This document shows positions 18,709 to 26,264 of a DNA stretch of 64,000 nt, one piece after another (position 1 is the stretch's first letter; each line of letters starts with the position of its first letter). The translations under genes and the position numbers were made by a program. The notes under the pieces are model-generated. The model searched no databases, had not been told where the DNA came from, and saw only the letters and a program-made list of their open reading frames with translations. Origin of the DNA: Methyloversatilis sp. (GTDB lineage Bacteria; Pseudomonadota; Gammaproteobacteria; Burkholderiales; Rhodocyclaceae); assembly GCF_030696805.1 (NCBI RefSeq), contig NZ_JAUYRO010000095.1, positions 1-64,000 on the forward strand. Direction: 5' to 3'.

Positions 18709-19721
18709 TGCGGTGAATAGGTAAATGAGTCTGCGTGAAAGTGCTCTATCGGCAGATTGCACTGTCGGGTGAAGTCCGCCTTCGCGGCGTCGATCATCGC
18801 CGGTCCGCCACAGGCATAGACCTGATGGCCGGCGAGATCGGGCAGGTCGGCCAGGACCGCCTGATGAACGAAACCGGAGCGTCCGGTCCAGGCGTCGTCG
18901 GTCGCCGGTTCCGACAGCACCGGGATGTAGCGGAAACCGGGCAGCCGGCCGACCCAGCTCGCCGCCAGATCGTGCATGTACAGATCCTGCTTCGTGCGCG
19001 CGCCCCAGTACAGCGTGATCGGCTTGTCGTAGCCGGTTTCGATGGCGTGTTCGATGATGGCCTTGATCGGCGCGAAGCCGGTGCCGCCGGCCACCATGAC
19101 CACCGGCCGGTCGACCTCCTCGCGCAGGAAGAAGCTGCCCAGCGGCCCCTCGAAGCGCAGGATGTCGCGCTCCTTCATCGCGCCGAACACATGAGCGGTG
19201 AAGTGGCCGCCCGGCACCTCGCGGATGTGCAGCGTCAGGAATTCGTCGTCGTGCGGCGCGTTGGCGATCGAAAAGCTGCGCCGCTTGCCGTCGCGCAGCA
19301 GGAAGTCGATGTACTGCCCGGCCAGGTACTGCAGCCGTTCGTTGGCCGGCAGCTTCAGGCTGACCGCCATCACGTCCGGCGCAAGCCGTTCCAGTTTCTG
19401 CACCCGGGTCGGCATGGTGCGCACCGCGATGTCCTTCATGCCGCCGACTTCGCGGCATTCCAGTTCGAGGTCGGAGCGCGCCGTGGCGCAGCAGAACAGC
19501 GCAAAGCCCTGCGCCTTTTCGGCGTCGGTCAGCTTGGCCGCCTGATGCTTTCCGTAATCGACCGTGCCGGACAGGACTTTCCCCTTGCACGAACCGCAGG
19601 CGCCGTTGCGGCAGCCATAGGGCAGATTGAAGCCGGCCGCCAGCGCAGCGTCGAGCAGGCGGGTTTCGGTGTCGGTGGTGAAGGTGTGCTGACTGGGCTT
19701 GAGGGTGACCTGATAGGACAT
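18705..19721 (-). CDS. Ferredoxin-type NAD(P)H oxidoreductase, CDP-6-deoxy-glucoseen reductase-like
   Basis: A 338-residue protein starting at 19721 (MSYQVTLKPS). Residues 1-90 are a plant-type [2Fe-2S] ferredoxin domain with the cysteines in Y-G-C-R-N-G-A-C-G-S-C (37, 42, 45) and a fourth in L-F-C-C (77/78). An FAD-binding domain follows with R-S-F-S-I-A-N, then an NAD-binding domain with G-G-T-G-F-A-P-I-K and Y-A-C-G-G-P. Members of this family are widely annotated as CDP-6-deoxy-delta-3,4-glucoseen reductase, but no deoxysugar genes are nearby. A general electron-transfer reductase role is more likely. It is coupled to the HDOD gene by a four-base overlap. Confidence 0.88.
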   Translation of the reverse strand: MSYQVTLKPSQHTFTTDTETRLLDAALAAGFNLPYGCRNGACGSCKGKVLSGTVDYGKHQAAKLTDAEKAQGFALFCCATARSDLELECREVGGMKDIAVRTMPTRVQKLERLAPDVMAVSLKLPANERLQYLAGQYIDFLLRDGKRRSFSIANAPHDDEFLTLHIREVPGGHFTAHVFGAMKERDILRFEGPLGSFFLREEVDRPVVMVAGGTGFAPIKAIIEHAIETGYDKPITLYWGARTKQDLYMHDLAASWVGRLPGFRYIPVLSEPATDDAWTGRSGFVHQAVLADLPDLAGHQVYACGGPAMIDAAKADFTRQCNLPIEHFHADSFTYSPQ

Positions 19722-19743
19722 GGCAGCGTGAGACAATCCGTGA

Positions 19744-20673
19744 ATGAACAAGGTAAAGCGACCACAACGCACGGCCCCGGCGGGGTGGTGCGGCAAACGG
19801 TCAAGGGTGCTGATTGTAGGCTGTGGCGACGTTGCACGTCGCGCGCTGCCCTGGCTGGCACCGCGGGTGAGGGTATGGGCCATGGTGCGCAACGCGGAAT
19901 CGGCTGCGGAACTGCACCGGCTGGGCGTGCGCTGCGTGCGTGGCGATCTCGATGACGCGGCCAGCCTGCGCCGCGTGGCGGCACTCGCACCCTGGGTGTG
20001 GCACTTTGCACCGCCGCCCGCCTCGGGTGAGGGCGATCCGCGCAGCCGCCGCCTGGTGGCCGCGCTGGCGCGCGCCGGGCGTACCGACCGTCTGTGCTAC
20101 ATCAGCACCAGCGGCGTCTATGGCGACTGCGCAGGCGAGCGCGTGCCGGAAACGCGGCCGTTGAACGCCGGCAGCGCGCGTGCTGCGCGGCGGGTCGACG
20201 CCGAATCGGCGGTGCGCCGTCTGGCGCGGCGTGGCGTCGCGGTCAGCATCCTGCGGGCGCCCGGCATCTACGGCCCCGAACGCCTGCCGCTGGACCGCCT
20301 CAAGCGTGCCGATCCGGTGCTGCATCCCGATGAGGATGTTTACACCAATCACATCGACGCTTCTGATCTGGGTCGACTTGCCTGGGGCGCGCTGATGCGC
20401 GCACGCGGCGGCCGCACCTACAACGCGAGCGACGACACCCGGCTCGCCATGGGCGACTATTTCGACCGCGTGGCCGACGCCTTTGCGCTGCCGCGCCCGC
20501 CGCGCGTCACGCGCCAGGAAGCGCGCGCGCGGCTGAGCCCGATGATGCTGTCTTTCATGAACGAATCGCGCGTACTCGAAAACGGCCGCATGAAGCGCGA
20601 GTTACGGGTGAAACTGCGCCGCCCCGACGTCGACGCCGTGCTCGCACACGCCCTGCAAACTTTCCAACGCTGA
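19744..20673 (+). CDS. NAD-dependent epimerase/dehydratase-like SDR, YeeZ-like
   Basis: A 309-residue extended SDR. The N-terminus reads V-L-I-V-G-C-G-D-V-A-R-R, a modified glycine-rich NAD(P) loop. Y-I-S-T-S-G-V-Y-G-D-C holds the catalytic Ser/Thr region typical of the YeeZ branch, and R-A-P-G-I-Y-G-P follows. The classical Y-x-x-x-K is not evident (A-A-R-R-V-D replaces it), as in other YeeZ-like proteins, so catalysis is uncertain. It is divergent from the reductase gene (22 bases between starts) and precedes hemJ by eight bases. Confidence 0.8.
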   Translation: MNKVKRPQRTAPAGWCGKRSRVLIVGCGDVARRALPWLAPRVRVWAMVRNAESAAELHRLGVRCVRGDLDDAASLRRVAALAPWVWHFAPPPASGEGDPRSRRLVAALARAGRTDRLCYISTSGVYGDCAGERVPETRPLNAGSARAARRVDAESAVRRLARRGVAVSILRAPGIYGPERLPLDRLKRADPVLHPDEDVYTNHIDASDLGRLAWGALMRARGGRTYNASDDTRLAMGDYFDRVADAFALPRPPRVTRQEARARLSPMMLSFMNESRVLENGRMKRELRVKLRRPDVDAVLAHALQTFQR

Positions 20674-20681
20674 GCCACGCA

Positions 20682-21110
20682 ATGACCAGTACCTATCTGT
20701 GGGCCAAGGCCCTGCACATCGTTTTCGTCACCAGCTGGTTCGCCGGCCTGTTCTACCTGCCGCGCCTGTACGTCAATCTGGCCATGCTCGGTCCGGACGA
20801 AACCGCGGTGCGCGACCGCCTGCTGCTGATGTCGCGCAAGCTGCTGCGCTTCATGGGCCCGCTGGCCGGTCTGGCGGTCGGTTTCGGCCTGTGGCTCTGG
20901 CTGGGCGAAGGTATCGGCGGCGGCTGGATGCACGCCAAGCTGGTGCTGGTCATTTTCCTGATCGGCTATCACCATTACTGCGCGCGCCTGTTGCGTGCGT
21001 TCGAAGCCGGTCGCAACACGCGCAGCCATGTCTGGTATCGCTGGTTCAACGAAGCGCCGGTGCTGCTGCTGTTCGTCGTCGTGCTGCTGGTCGTGCTGAA
21101 ACCTTTCTGA
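20682..21110 (+). CDS. hemJ: HemJ-type protoporphyrinogen IX oxidase (CopD family)
   Basis: A 142-residue integral membrane protein with four hydrophobic segments. The N-terminal K-A-L-H-I-V-F-V-T-S-W-F-A-G-L followed by F-Y-L-P-R-L-Y-V is the HemJ/UPF0093 hallmark, with the conserved His at residue 12. R-K-L-L-R-F-M and W-M-H-A-K-L follow, as in the family. HemJ oxidises protoporphyrinogen IX to protoporphyrin IX in haem synthesis. The haem demand implied by the cytochromes and amine dehydrogenase here is consistent with this role. The gene lies between the SDR and RNA methyltransferase genes with almost no spacing. Confidence 0.88.
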   Translation: MTSTYLWAKALHIVFVTSWFAGLFYLPRLYVNLAMLGPDETAVRDRLLLMSRKLLRFMGPLAGLAVGFGLWLWLGEGIGGGWMHAKLVLVIFLIGYHHYCARLLRAFEAGRNTRSHVWYRWFNEAPVLLLFVVVLLVVLKPF

Positions 21111-21114
21111 TCCC

Positions 21115-22431
21115 ATGACGAATTTCCCGCCGAAAAGACTCCCGCCAAAGACATCCGCGCCGCGCCCGGCTGCGCCCGCCGTACGCTCCACGGCTGCACC
21201 TGCCGTGCGCTCCATTCGCCGCGTACCCCGCCCCGAAGGCGAAATGCCGCCCGAGCTGCTGGGCGAGCAGCGCTATTTCTCGCCCTGTCCGCGCGGCTTG
21301 GAAGCCGTGCTGGCCGACGAACTGGTGGCGCTCGGCGCCGACACCGTGAAGGCCGTGCCCGGTGGCGTCGCCTTCGAAGGCCCGTGGGCGCTGGTGTATC
21401 GCGTCAATCTGGAAAGCCGCATCGCCACCCGCGTGCTGTGGCGTGTCGGCCACGGGCCGTACCGCAAGGAAGAAGACATTTTCAAGCTGGCGCTGGACCT
21501 GGGCTGGGAGCGCTGGTTTTCGCCACGCTGCACGCTGCGCGTCTACACCACCGCGGTGCGCTCGCCGCTGAAATCGGTCGATTTCGTCACCCTGCGCGTG
21601 AAGGATGCGATCTGCGACCGCATGCGCGAACAGACGCGCTCGCGGCCGAGCATCGACACGGTGGCGCCGGATGTGCGCGTGCACGTTTTCCTGACCGACC
21701 GCGATGCCACGATCTATCTCGATACCTCGGGCGAGCCGCTGTACAAGCGCGGCTTCAAGGTGGCGCACGTCGAGGCGCCGCTGAAGGAGAACCTCGCCGC
21801 CGGCATCATCCTGCTGTCCGGCTGGGACAAGGTCGAACCCTTTTTCGACCCGATGTGCGGCAGCGGCACCTTCCTGATCGAGGCGGCGCAGATGGCACTC
21901 GACATCGCGCCCGGACTCGGCCGCAGCTTCGGCTTCGAAAAACTCACTGGCTATCGCGCCGCCGACTGGCACGCCGTGCGCGACGCAGCCGCCGCACGTG
22001 CCCAGCCCGCGCGCGAATTGCCGATCTACGGCTCGGACATCGCCGGCCGCGAAGTCGCGCGCTGCAAGGAAAACCTGCAGGCGGCAAAACTGCCCTGGGT
22101 GGTGCGGGTCGAGGGCTTCGACCTGATGGACCGCGAGCCACCGGCCGACCACGGCGTGCTGGTGACCAATCCGCCGTATGGCGAGCGGATCGGCGAAAAG
22201 CAGGCGCTGGCAACCTTCTATCCGAAGCTGGGCGACCTGCTGAAGCAGCGCTACAGCGGCTGGCGCTGCCTGTTCATCACCGCTGACACCGACTTTCCGA
22301 AGTTGATCAAGCTGAAAGCGAGCCGCCGCACGCCGCTGTACAACGGCGCACTGGAATGCCGGCTGTACGAGTACCGCATGGTCGAAGGCAGTCTGCGCGC
22401 GCCGCGCGCCGAGGCAGCGCCGGATCCGTGA
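21115..22431 (+). CDS. THUMP-domain class I SAM-dependent RNA methyltransferase
   Basis: A 438-residue protein resembling the N-terminal half of RlmL (23S rRNA m2G2445 methyltransferase). A Pro/Ala-rich tail (1-45) precedes Y-F-S-P-C-P-R-G-L-E, then a THUMP RNA-binding domain (about 60-190). The Rossmann methyltransferase follows with F-D-P-M-C-G-S-G-T-F-L-I-E and the catalytic N-P-P-Y-G-E-R-I-G. These motifs are intact. The Ala/Pro-rich N-terminus may mean that a start nearer 21241 is used, but the spacing from hemJ favours 21115. Confidence 0.88.
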   Translation: MTNFPPKRLPPKTSAPRPAAPAVRSTAAPAVRSIRRVPRPEGEMPPELLGEQRYFSPCPRGLEAVLADELVALGADTVKAVPGGVAFEGPWALVYRVNLESRIATRVLWRVGHGPYRKEEDIFKLALDLGWERWFSPRCTLRVYTTAVRSPLKSVDFVTLRVKDAICDRMREQTRSRPSIDTVAPDVRVHVFLTDRDATIYLDTSGEPLYKRGFKVAHVEAPLKENLAAGIILLSGWDKVEPFFDPMCGSGTFLIEAAQMALDIAPGLGRSFGFEKLTGYRAADWHAVRDAAAARAQPARELPIYGSDIAGREVARCKENLQAAKLPWVVRVEGFDLMDREPPADHGVLVTNPPYGERIGEKQALATFYPKLGDLLKQRYSGWRCLFITADTDFPKLIKLKASRRTPLYNGALECRLYEYRMVEGSLRAPRAEAAPDP

Positions 22432-22445
22432 AGGAGGAGGCAGCA

Positions 22446-22817
22446 ATGAGTCTGACAAGGGTTCTGTGCGTACTGGCGGCGATCGTCACACTGCCGGCGG
22501 CCGCCGGAGAAGCGCCGCCGGCCGCAGACTGGCACCTTGCCGGCCGGCTCGGCCAACTGCAGTTCATCGTCGTGCCGGAGGCGTCGGCGCGCGACCGCGC
22601 CTACTACGACCGCATCATCGAAACGGTGTGCGATGACGACACCGCGTCCTGCTTCCTGCGTTTCTTCACCAACGCGAGTGGCGTCGCGATGAGCTTTCCG
22701 CTGCCCGACGCAGTGCTGGCGGAACCGACCGTCATGTACCAGCGCTCCGCCAAACACCGGACCGAGCAATTCCAGTGGAGCTGCCGGCTCGGGCTGGCGC
22801 AAAGCGTCTGCTTCTAG
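22446..22817 (+). CDS. Small secreted hypothetical protein
   Basis: A 123-residue protein starting at 22446 behind GGAGGAGG. Residues 1-19 form a signal peptide ending P-A-A-A-G. The mature part contains four cysteines (V-C-D-D-D-T-A-S-C, S-C-R-L and V-C-F), consistent with disulfides in the periplasm. The centre has Q-L-Q-F-I-V-V-P-E and a helix with R-D-R-A-Y-Y-D-R-I-I. I recognise no family. It follows the RNA methyltransferase by 14 bases and converges on msrA. Confidence 0.65.
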   Translation: MSLTRVLCVLAAIVTLPAAAGEAPPAADWHLAGRLGQLQFIVVPEASARDRAYYDRIIETVCDDDTASCFLRFFTNASGVAMSFPLPDAVLAEPTVMYQRSAKHRTEQFQWSCRLGLAQSVCF

Positions 22818-22833
22818 AACCTACCGCCGACGC

Positions 22834-23337
22834 TCATTGAGCGCTGCGCGGCAGCACCCACCCGGCGCGCGGAAAGTGGCAGGTGTAGCCGTTCGGAATG
22901 CGTTCCAGATAGTCCTGGTGTTCCGGTTCGGCTTCCCAGAAGTCACCGACCGGCTCCACCTCGGTCACCACCGGCCCCGGCCACAGGCCTGACGCATTCA
23001 CGTCGGCGATGGTGCGCAGCGCCTCGTCGCGCTGCGCCTCCGACACCCAGTAGATTGCCGACCGGTAGGCCAGGCCGCGATCGTTGCCCTGCCGGTTTTT
23101 CGTCGTCGGGTCATGGATCTGGAAGAAGAATTCGAGCAGCTGCCGATAGCTGATCTGCGTCGGATCGAACACGATTTCGATCCCTTCAGCGTGCGTGCCG
23201 TGGCTGCGGTAGGTCGCATTCGGCACATCGCCGCCGGTGTAGCCGACACGGGTTTTCAGCACCCCGGGCAGCTTGCGGATCAGGTCCTGCATGCCCCAGA
23301 AACAGCCGCCGGCCAGCACCGCGCGTTCGCTGCTCAT
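22834..23337 (-). CDS. msrA: Peptide-methionine (S)-S-oxide reductase MsrA
   Basis: A 167-residue protein with the diagnostic A-G-G-C-F-W-G-M near the N-terminus; Cys12 is the catalytic nucleophile. The family segments V-G-Y-T-G-G, the T-Y[12 protein letters not shown]/[12 protein letters not shown] and R-S-A-I-Y are present. It repairs the S-epimer of methionine sulfoxide. Its start overlaps the msrB stop by four bases, so both epimers are handled by one coupled operon. Confidence 0.97.
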   Translation of the reverse strand: MSSERAVLAGGCFWGMQDLIRKLPGVLKTRVGYTGGDVPNATYRSHGTHAEGIEIVFDPTQISYRQLLEFFFQIHDPTTKNRQGNDRGLAYRSAIYWVSEAQRDEALRTIADVNASGLWPGPVVTEVEPVGDFWEAEPEHQDYLERIPNGYTCHFPRAGWVLPRSAQ

Positions 23338-23783
23338 CGCGCGCCCTCCACCTGGTCGATGTAGTCGCCATAGCCTTCCGCCGTCATGTCCTTCAGGTGG
23401 ACGAAGCGCAGCGACGCCGAATTGATGCAGTAGCGCAGGCCGCCGCGTTCGCGCGGGCCGTCGTTGAACACGTGGCCGAGGTGGCTGTCACCGTGTGCCG
23501 AGCGCACTTCGACGCGCACCATGCCGAGCGAGGCGTCGCGCAGTTCGGTCACGTGCGCCGGCTCGATCGGCTTGGTGAAGCTGGGCCAGCCGCAGCCGGA
23601 TTCGAACTTGTCGGTCGAGGCGAACAGCGGCTCACCCGACACGATGTCGACATAGATGCCGGGCGCGTGATTCTTGAGGTACTCGCCGGTACCGGGGTAT
23701 TCGGTGCCGTTCTGCTGCGTGACGCGGTACTGCTCGGGCGTCAGGCGGGCGAGGGCTTCGGGGGTCTTGGCGTAGGTTTTCAC
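23334..23783 (-). CDS. msrB: Peptide-methionine (R)-S-oxide reductase MsrB
   Basis: A 149-residue protein with [10 protein letters not shown] (Cys64), [10 protein letters not shown] and the catalytic R-Y-C-I-N-S-A-S-L (Cys119). The two zinc-binding CxxC motifs seen in many MsrB proteins are absent, so this is the zinc-free type. It reduces the R-epimer of methionine sulfoxide and is the first gene of the msrB-msrA pair. The sequence lacks a signal peptide, so it acts in the cytoplasm. Confidence 0.97.
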   Translation of the reverse strand: MKTYAKTPEALARLTPEQYRVTQQNGTEYPGTGEYLKNHAPGIYVDIVSGEPLFASTDKFESGCGWPSFTKPIEPAHVTELRDASLGMVRVEVRSAHGDSHLGHVFNDGPRERGGLRYCINSASLRFVHLKDMTAEGYGDYIDQVEGAR

Positions 23784-23896
23784 GGGATTCTCCGGCCGGG
23801 ATGGGATGCAGCCTCTGCAGGTGCTGCCGCACAGAGGGATTTAAAGCCCGCGAGTTCCGTCTGTCGAGCACACGGCAGGCAGATCGCAGGCCACCC

Positions 23897-24502
23897 TCAC
23901 TCGTGCGCCTGCTCCGGATAGATGATGATCGACAGGAAGCGGATCGGCACTTCGGTGAGCTTTTCCGGGCCGTGCGGCACATTGCCGTCGAAGGTGAGCG
24001 CGTCGCCCGGCTCCAGCGAGTGGATGGTCTTGCCGTGGCGGTAGTCGATGCGGCCTTCCAGCATGTAGATGAATTCAGTGCCGGGGTGCTCGAACACCGG
24101 GAAGGTGGCCGAGGTCTGTTCGATGGTGATCAGGAAGGGCTCGAACAGCTTGGTCGGCCCCTGGTGGTAGGACAGCAGGTGATAGGTGTGGCCGCTCTTC
24201 GTGCCGCGCCGCGCCACTTCCATGCTTTCGCCCGCTTTCACCAGTTGCGCCCCGCCGCCTTCGGTTTCGTAATCCTTGAACAGTGCCGACAGCGACACGC
24301 CGAGCGCGCGCGCGATACGCGACAGTGCGTCGAGGCTGGTTGCGGTCTGGCCGTTCTCGATGCGCGACAGCATGCCGCGGCTGATGTCGGCGCGGTCCGA
24401 AATGTCGGCGATCGTCAGCCCGTGTGCGCGGCGCAGCTCGCGGATCGTGGTGCCGAGGTAGCGCTCAAGTTCGCCTTCCATCGCACTGTCTTGCGTGCTC
24501 AT
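23897..24502 (-). CDS. XRE-cupin transcriptional regulator, probable regulator of the N-methylglutamate cluster
   Basis: A 201-residue protein starting at 24502, with GGGAGG 10 bases upstream. Residues about 15-70 are an XRE helix-turn-helix (L-T-I-A-D-I-S-D-R-A-D-I-S-R-G-M-L-S-R-I-E-N-G). Residues about 125-195 are a cupin domain with E-H-P-G-T-E-F-I-Y-M-L-E-G-R-I-D-Y and L-E-P-G-D-A-L-T-F. XRE-cupin proteins such as PuuR sense small metabolites, often amines or amino acids, through the cupin. It is divergently placed 196 bases from the first N-methylglutamate dehydrogenase gene, so control of that operon is a reasonable inference. The effector could be methylamine, N-methylglutamate or gamma-glutamylmethylamide. 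Confidence 0.88.
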   Translation of the reverse strand: MSTQDSAMEGELERYLGTTIRELRRAHGLTIADISDRADISRGMLSRIENGQTATSLDALSRIARALGVSLSALFKDYETEGGGAQLVKAGESMEVARRGTKSGHTYHLLSYHQGPTKLFEPFLITIEQTSATFPVFEHPGTEFIYMLEGRIDYRHGKTIHSLEPGDALTFDGNVPHGPEKLTEVPIRFLSIIIYPEQAHE

Positions 24503-24587
24503 TGTTGTGGCCTCCCTGTTCTGGCTGTGCGCGATTTTACGTGCCAGGTTTCATCGTACGAATTTTTGTTGACTCCTGCTTTAAAAG

Positions 24588-24635
24588 GTTCATGATTTGA
24601 ACTAAAGTTGCTTCACACGAACATTGTCGTGAAGC
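24588..24635. promoter_or_regulatory. Inverted repeats in the divergent control region of the methylamine operon
   Basis: Two symmetrical elements lie between the XRE-cupin gene and the first dehydrogenase gene. GTTCA (24588-24592) and TGAAC (24598-24602) form a short palindrome. GCTTCAC (24610-24616) and GTGAAGC (24629-24635) form a longer one with 12 bases between. A TTGACT hexamer occurs just upstream, at 24569-24574. The stretch from 24540 to 24610 is AT-rich. One of these is a candidate operator for the regulator; which one is not determinable by eye. Confidence 0.4.
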
Positions 24636-24698
24636 GAGTCGCCCACCGGCGGTCGCCCTGCAGCCTGGAACTGCGGAAACTCAACTTCGGAAAATTTC

Positions 24699-25940
24699 AT
24701 GCCCTGGCGCCTATTGCGGTTCGGTCTGTCCAAGTCACATCCGGAACCGCGGATGTTCACGACCCACGACACGCTGAAACCTTCGTACGACGTGGTGATC
24801 ATCGGCGGCGGCGGCCACGGGCTGGCCAGCGCCTACTACCTGGCGCGCGACCACGGCATCACCAATGTCGCGGTGCTCGAAAAAGGTTACATCGGCGGCG
24901 GCAACACCGGCCGCAACACCACCATCATCCGCTCGAACTACCTGACGCCCGAAGGCGTCAAGTTCTACGACAAGTCGGTGCAGCTGTGGCAGGACCTGTC
25001 GACCGAGTTCGACCTCAACCTGTTCTTCTCCACCCGCGGCCACTTCACGCTGGCACATACAGACTCGGCGATGCGCACGATGCGCTGGCGCGCCGAGGTA
25101 AACAAGCACTACGGCATCGCGTCCGAAGTGGTCGGGCCGGAAGACGTGAAGCGCGCCACGCCGCAGATGGATCTGTCCTGTGGCGGCCACGCGCCGATCC
25201 AGGGCGCGCTGTACCACGCGCCCGGCGCGGTGGCCCGTCACGACGCGGTCGCCTGGGGCTACGGCCGCGGCGCCGACATGCGCGGTGCCGAAATTCACCA
25301 GCAGACGGCGGTCACCGGCATCGAGGTCAAGGGCGGCAAGGTGGTCGGCGTGCACACCACGCGCGGCTTCATCGCGACCAGCAAGGTGATCTGTGCGGTG
25401 GCCGGCTTCACGCCCCGCATCACCGACATGGTCGGCATCAAGACGCCCATCTACATTCACCCGCTGCAAGCCATGGTGAGCGAGCCGATGAAGCCCTGGC
25501 TTGATTCCATCCTGGTGTCGGGCAGCCTGCACATCTACGTCAGCCAGAGTTCGCGCGGCGAACTGGTGATGGGCGCCTCGCTCGATCCGTACGAAGTGCA
25601 ATCAACACGCTCGACGCTCGACTTCCCGGAAGGCCTGTCGGCGCATCTGCTCGACATGTTCCCCTTCCTGTCGCACGTGAAGGTAGTGCGCCAGTGGGCT
25701 GGCATGGCCGACATGACACCCGACTTCGCACCGATCATGGGCATGACGCCAATCGAGGGCTTCTACCTCGATTCCGGCTGGGGTACCTGGGGCTTCAAGG
25801 CGACGCCGGTCTGCGGCAAGACCATGGCCTGGACCGTGGCGAACGACAAGCCGCATGAACTGATCACCGGTTTTTCGCTGGACCGCTTCCGCAACTACGC
25901 GCTGACCGGCGAGAAGGGAGCGGCAAGTGTGGGTCACTGA
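24699..25940 (+). CDS. mgdA: N-methylglutamate dehydrogenase subunit A (sarcosine oxidase beta-like)
   Basis: A 413-residue FAD-dependent oxidoreductase of the SoxB type. It has the dinucleotide loop D-V-V-I-I-G-G-G-G-H-G-L-A-S-A-Y-Y-L-A, then L-E-K-G-Y-I-G-G-G-N-T-G-R-N-T-T, and a C-terminal Y-L-D-S-G-W-G-T-W-G-F-K. The start at 24699 gives an N-terminal L-L-R-F-G-L-S segment like the family; the ATG at 24753 is the alternative. With the next three genes it forms the four-subunit dehydrogenase that oxidises N-methylglutamate to glutamate plus a C1 unit. The enzyme name rests on the adjacent gmaS and mgsABC; by sequence alone it would be called sarcosine oxidase. Symbols follow the mgdABCD naming by gene order. 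Confidence 0.88.
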   Translation: MPWRLLRFGLSKSHPEPRMFTTHDTLKPSYDVVIIGGGGHGLASAYYLARDHGITNVAVLEKGYIGGGNTGRNTTIIRSNYLTPEGVKFYDKSVQLWQDLSTEFDLNLFFSTRGHFTLAHTDSAMRTMRWRAEVNKHYGIASEVVGPEDVKRATPQMDLSCGGHAPIQGALYHAPGAVARHDAVAWGYGRGADMRGAEIHQQTAVTGIEVKGGKVVGVHTTRGFIATSKVICAVAGFTPRITDMVGIKTPIYIHPLQAMVSEPMKPWLDSILVSGSLHIYVSQSSRGELVMGASLDPYEVQSTRSTLDFPEGLSAHLLDMFPFLSHVKVVRQWAGMADMTPDFAPIMGMTPIEGFYLDSGWGTWGFKATPVCGKTMAWTVANDKPHELITGFSLDRFRNYALTGEKGAASVGH

Positions 25941-26006
25941 GTTTGTCAATGAGTGGGTCATGGAATCCTTGCCCGTATCCCTTCGCCGGACTGCAGGAGC
26001 GACGAC

Positions 26007-26264
26007 ATGAAATTGATGACCTGTCCGGTCAATGGCACGCGGCCGGTATCGGAATTCGTCTACTGGGGCGAAATCCGCCCGATGCCGGATCCCGACGCCT
26101 GCAGCGATGACGAGTGGGCCGCTTACGTGTTCAACCGCAATGGCGCACCCGGCGTGAAGAAGGAGTGGTGGTGCCACACGCCGTCGAACACCTGGTTCAT
26201 CGCCGAACGCGATACCGAGAAAGATTTTGTGCTGCGTACCTATCTATTTGGAGATGACCGGTGA
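26007..26264 (+). CDS. mgdB: N-methylglutamate dehydrogenase subunit B (sarcosine oxidase delta-like)
   Basis: An 85-residue small subunit of the SoxD family, starting at 26007 after CAGGAGCG. It opens M-K-L-M-T-C-P-V-N-G and contains Y-W-G-E-I-R, W-A-A-Y-V-F-N-R-N and K-E-W-W-C-H. In sarcosine oxidases delta carries cysteine and histidine zinc ligands near its N-terminus. Here Cys6 is kept while the usual N-terminal C-P-x-C-G motif is reduced to C-P-V-N-G. The stop overlaps the next start (GTGA), so translation is coupled. Confidence 0.87.
   Translation: MKLMTCPVNGTRPVSEFVYWGEIRPMPDPDACSDDEWAAYVFNRNGAPGVKKEWWCHTPSNTWFIAERDTEKDFVLRTYLFGDDR

Noticed and set aside
18709-19767. An upstream extension of the HDOD protein to 731 residues
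   Set aside because: The extension is an out-of-frame reading of the ferredoxin reductase gene; the true start is the coupled ATG at 18708.
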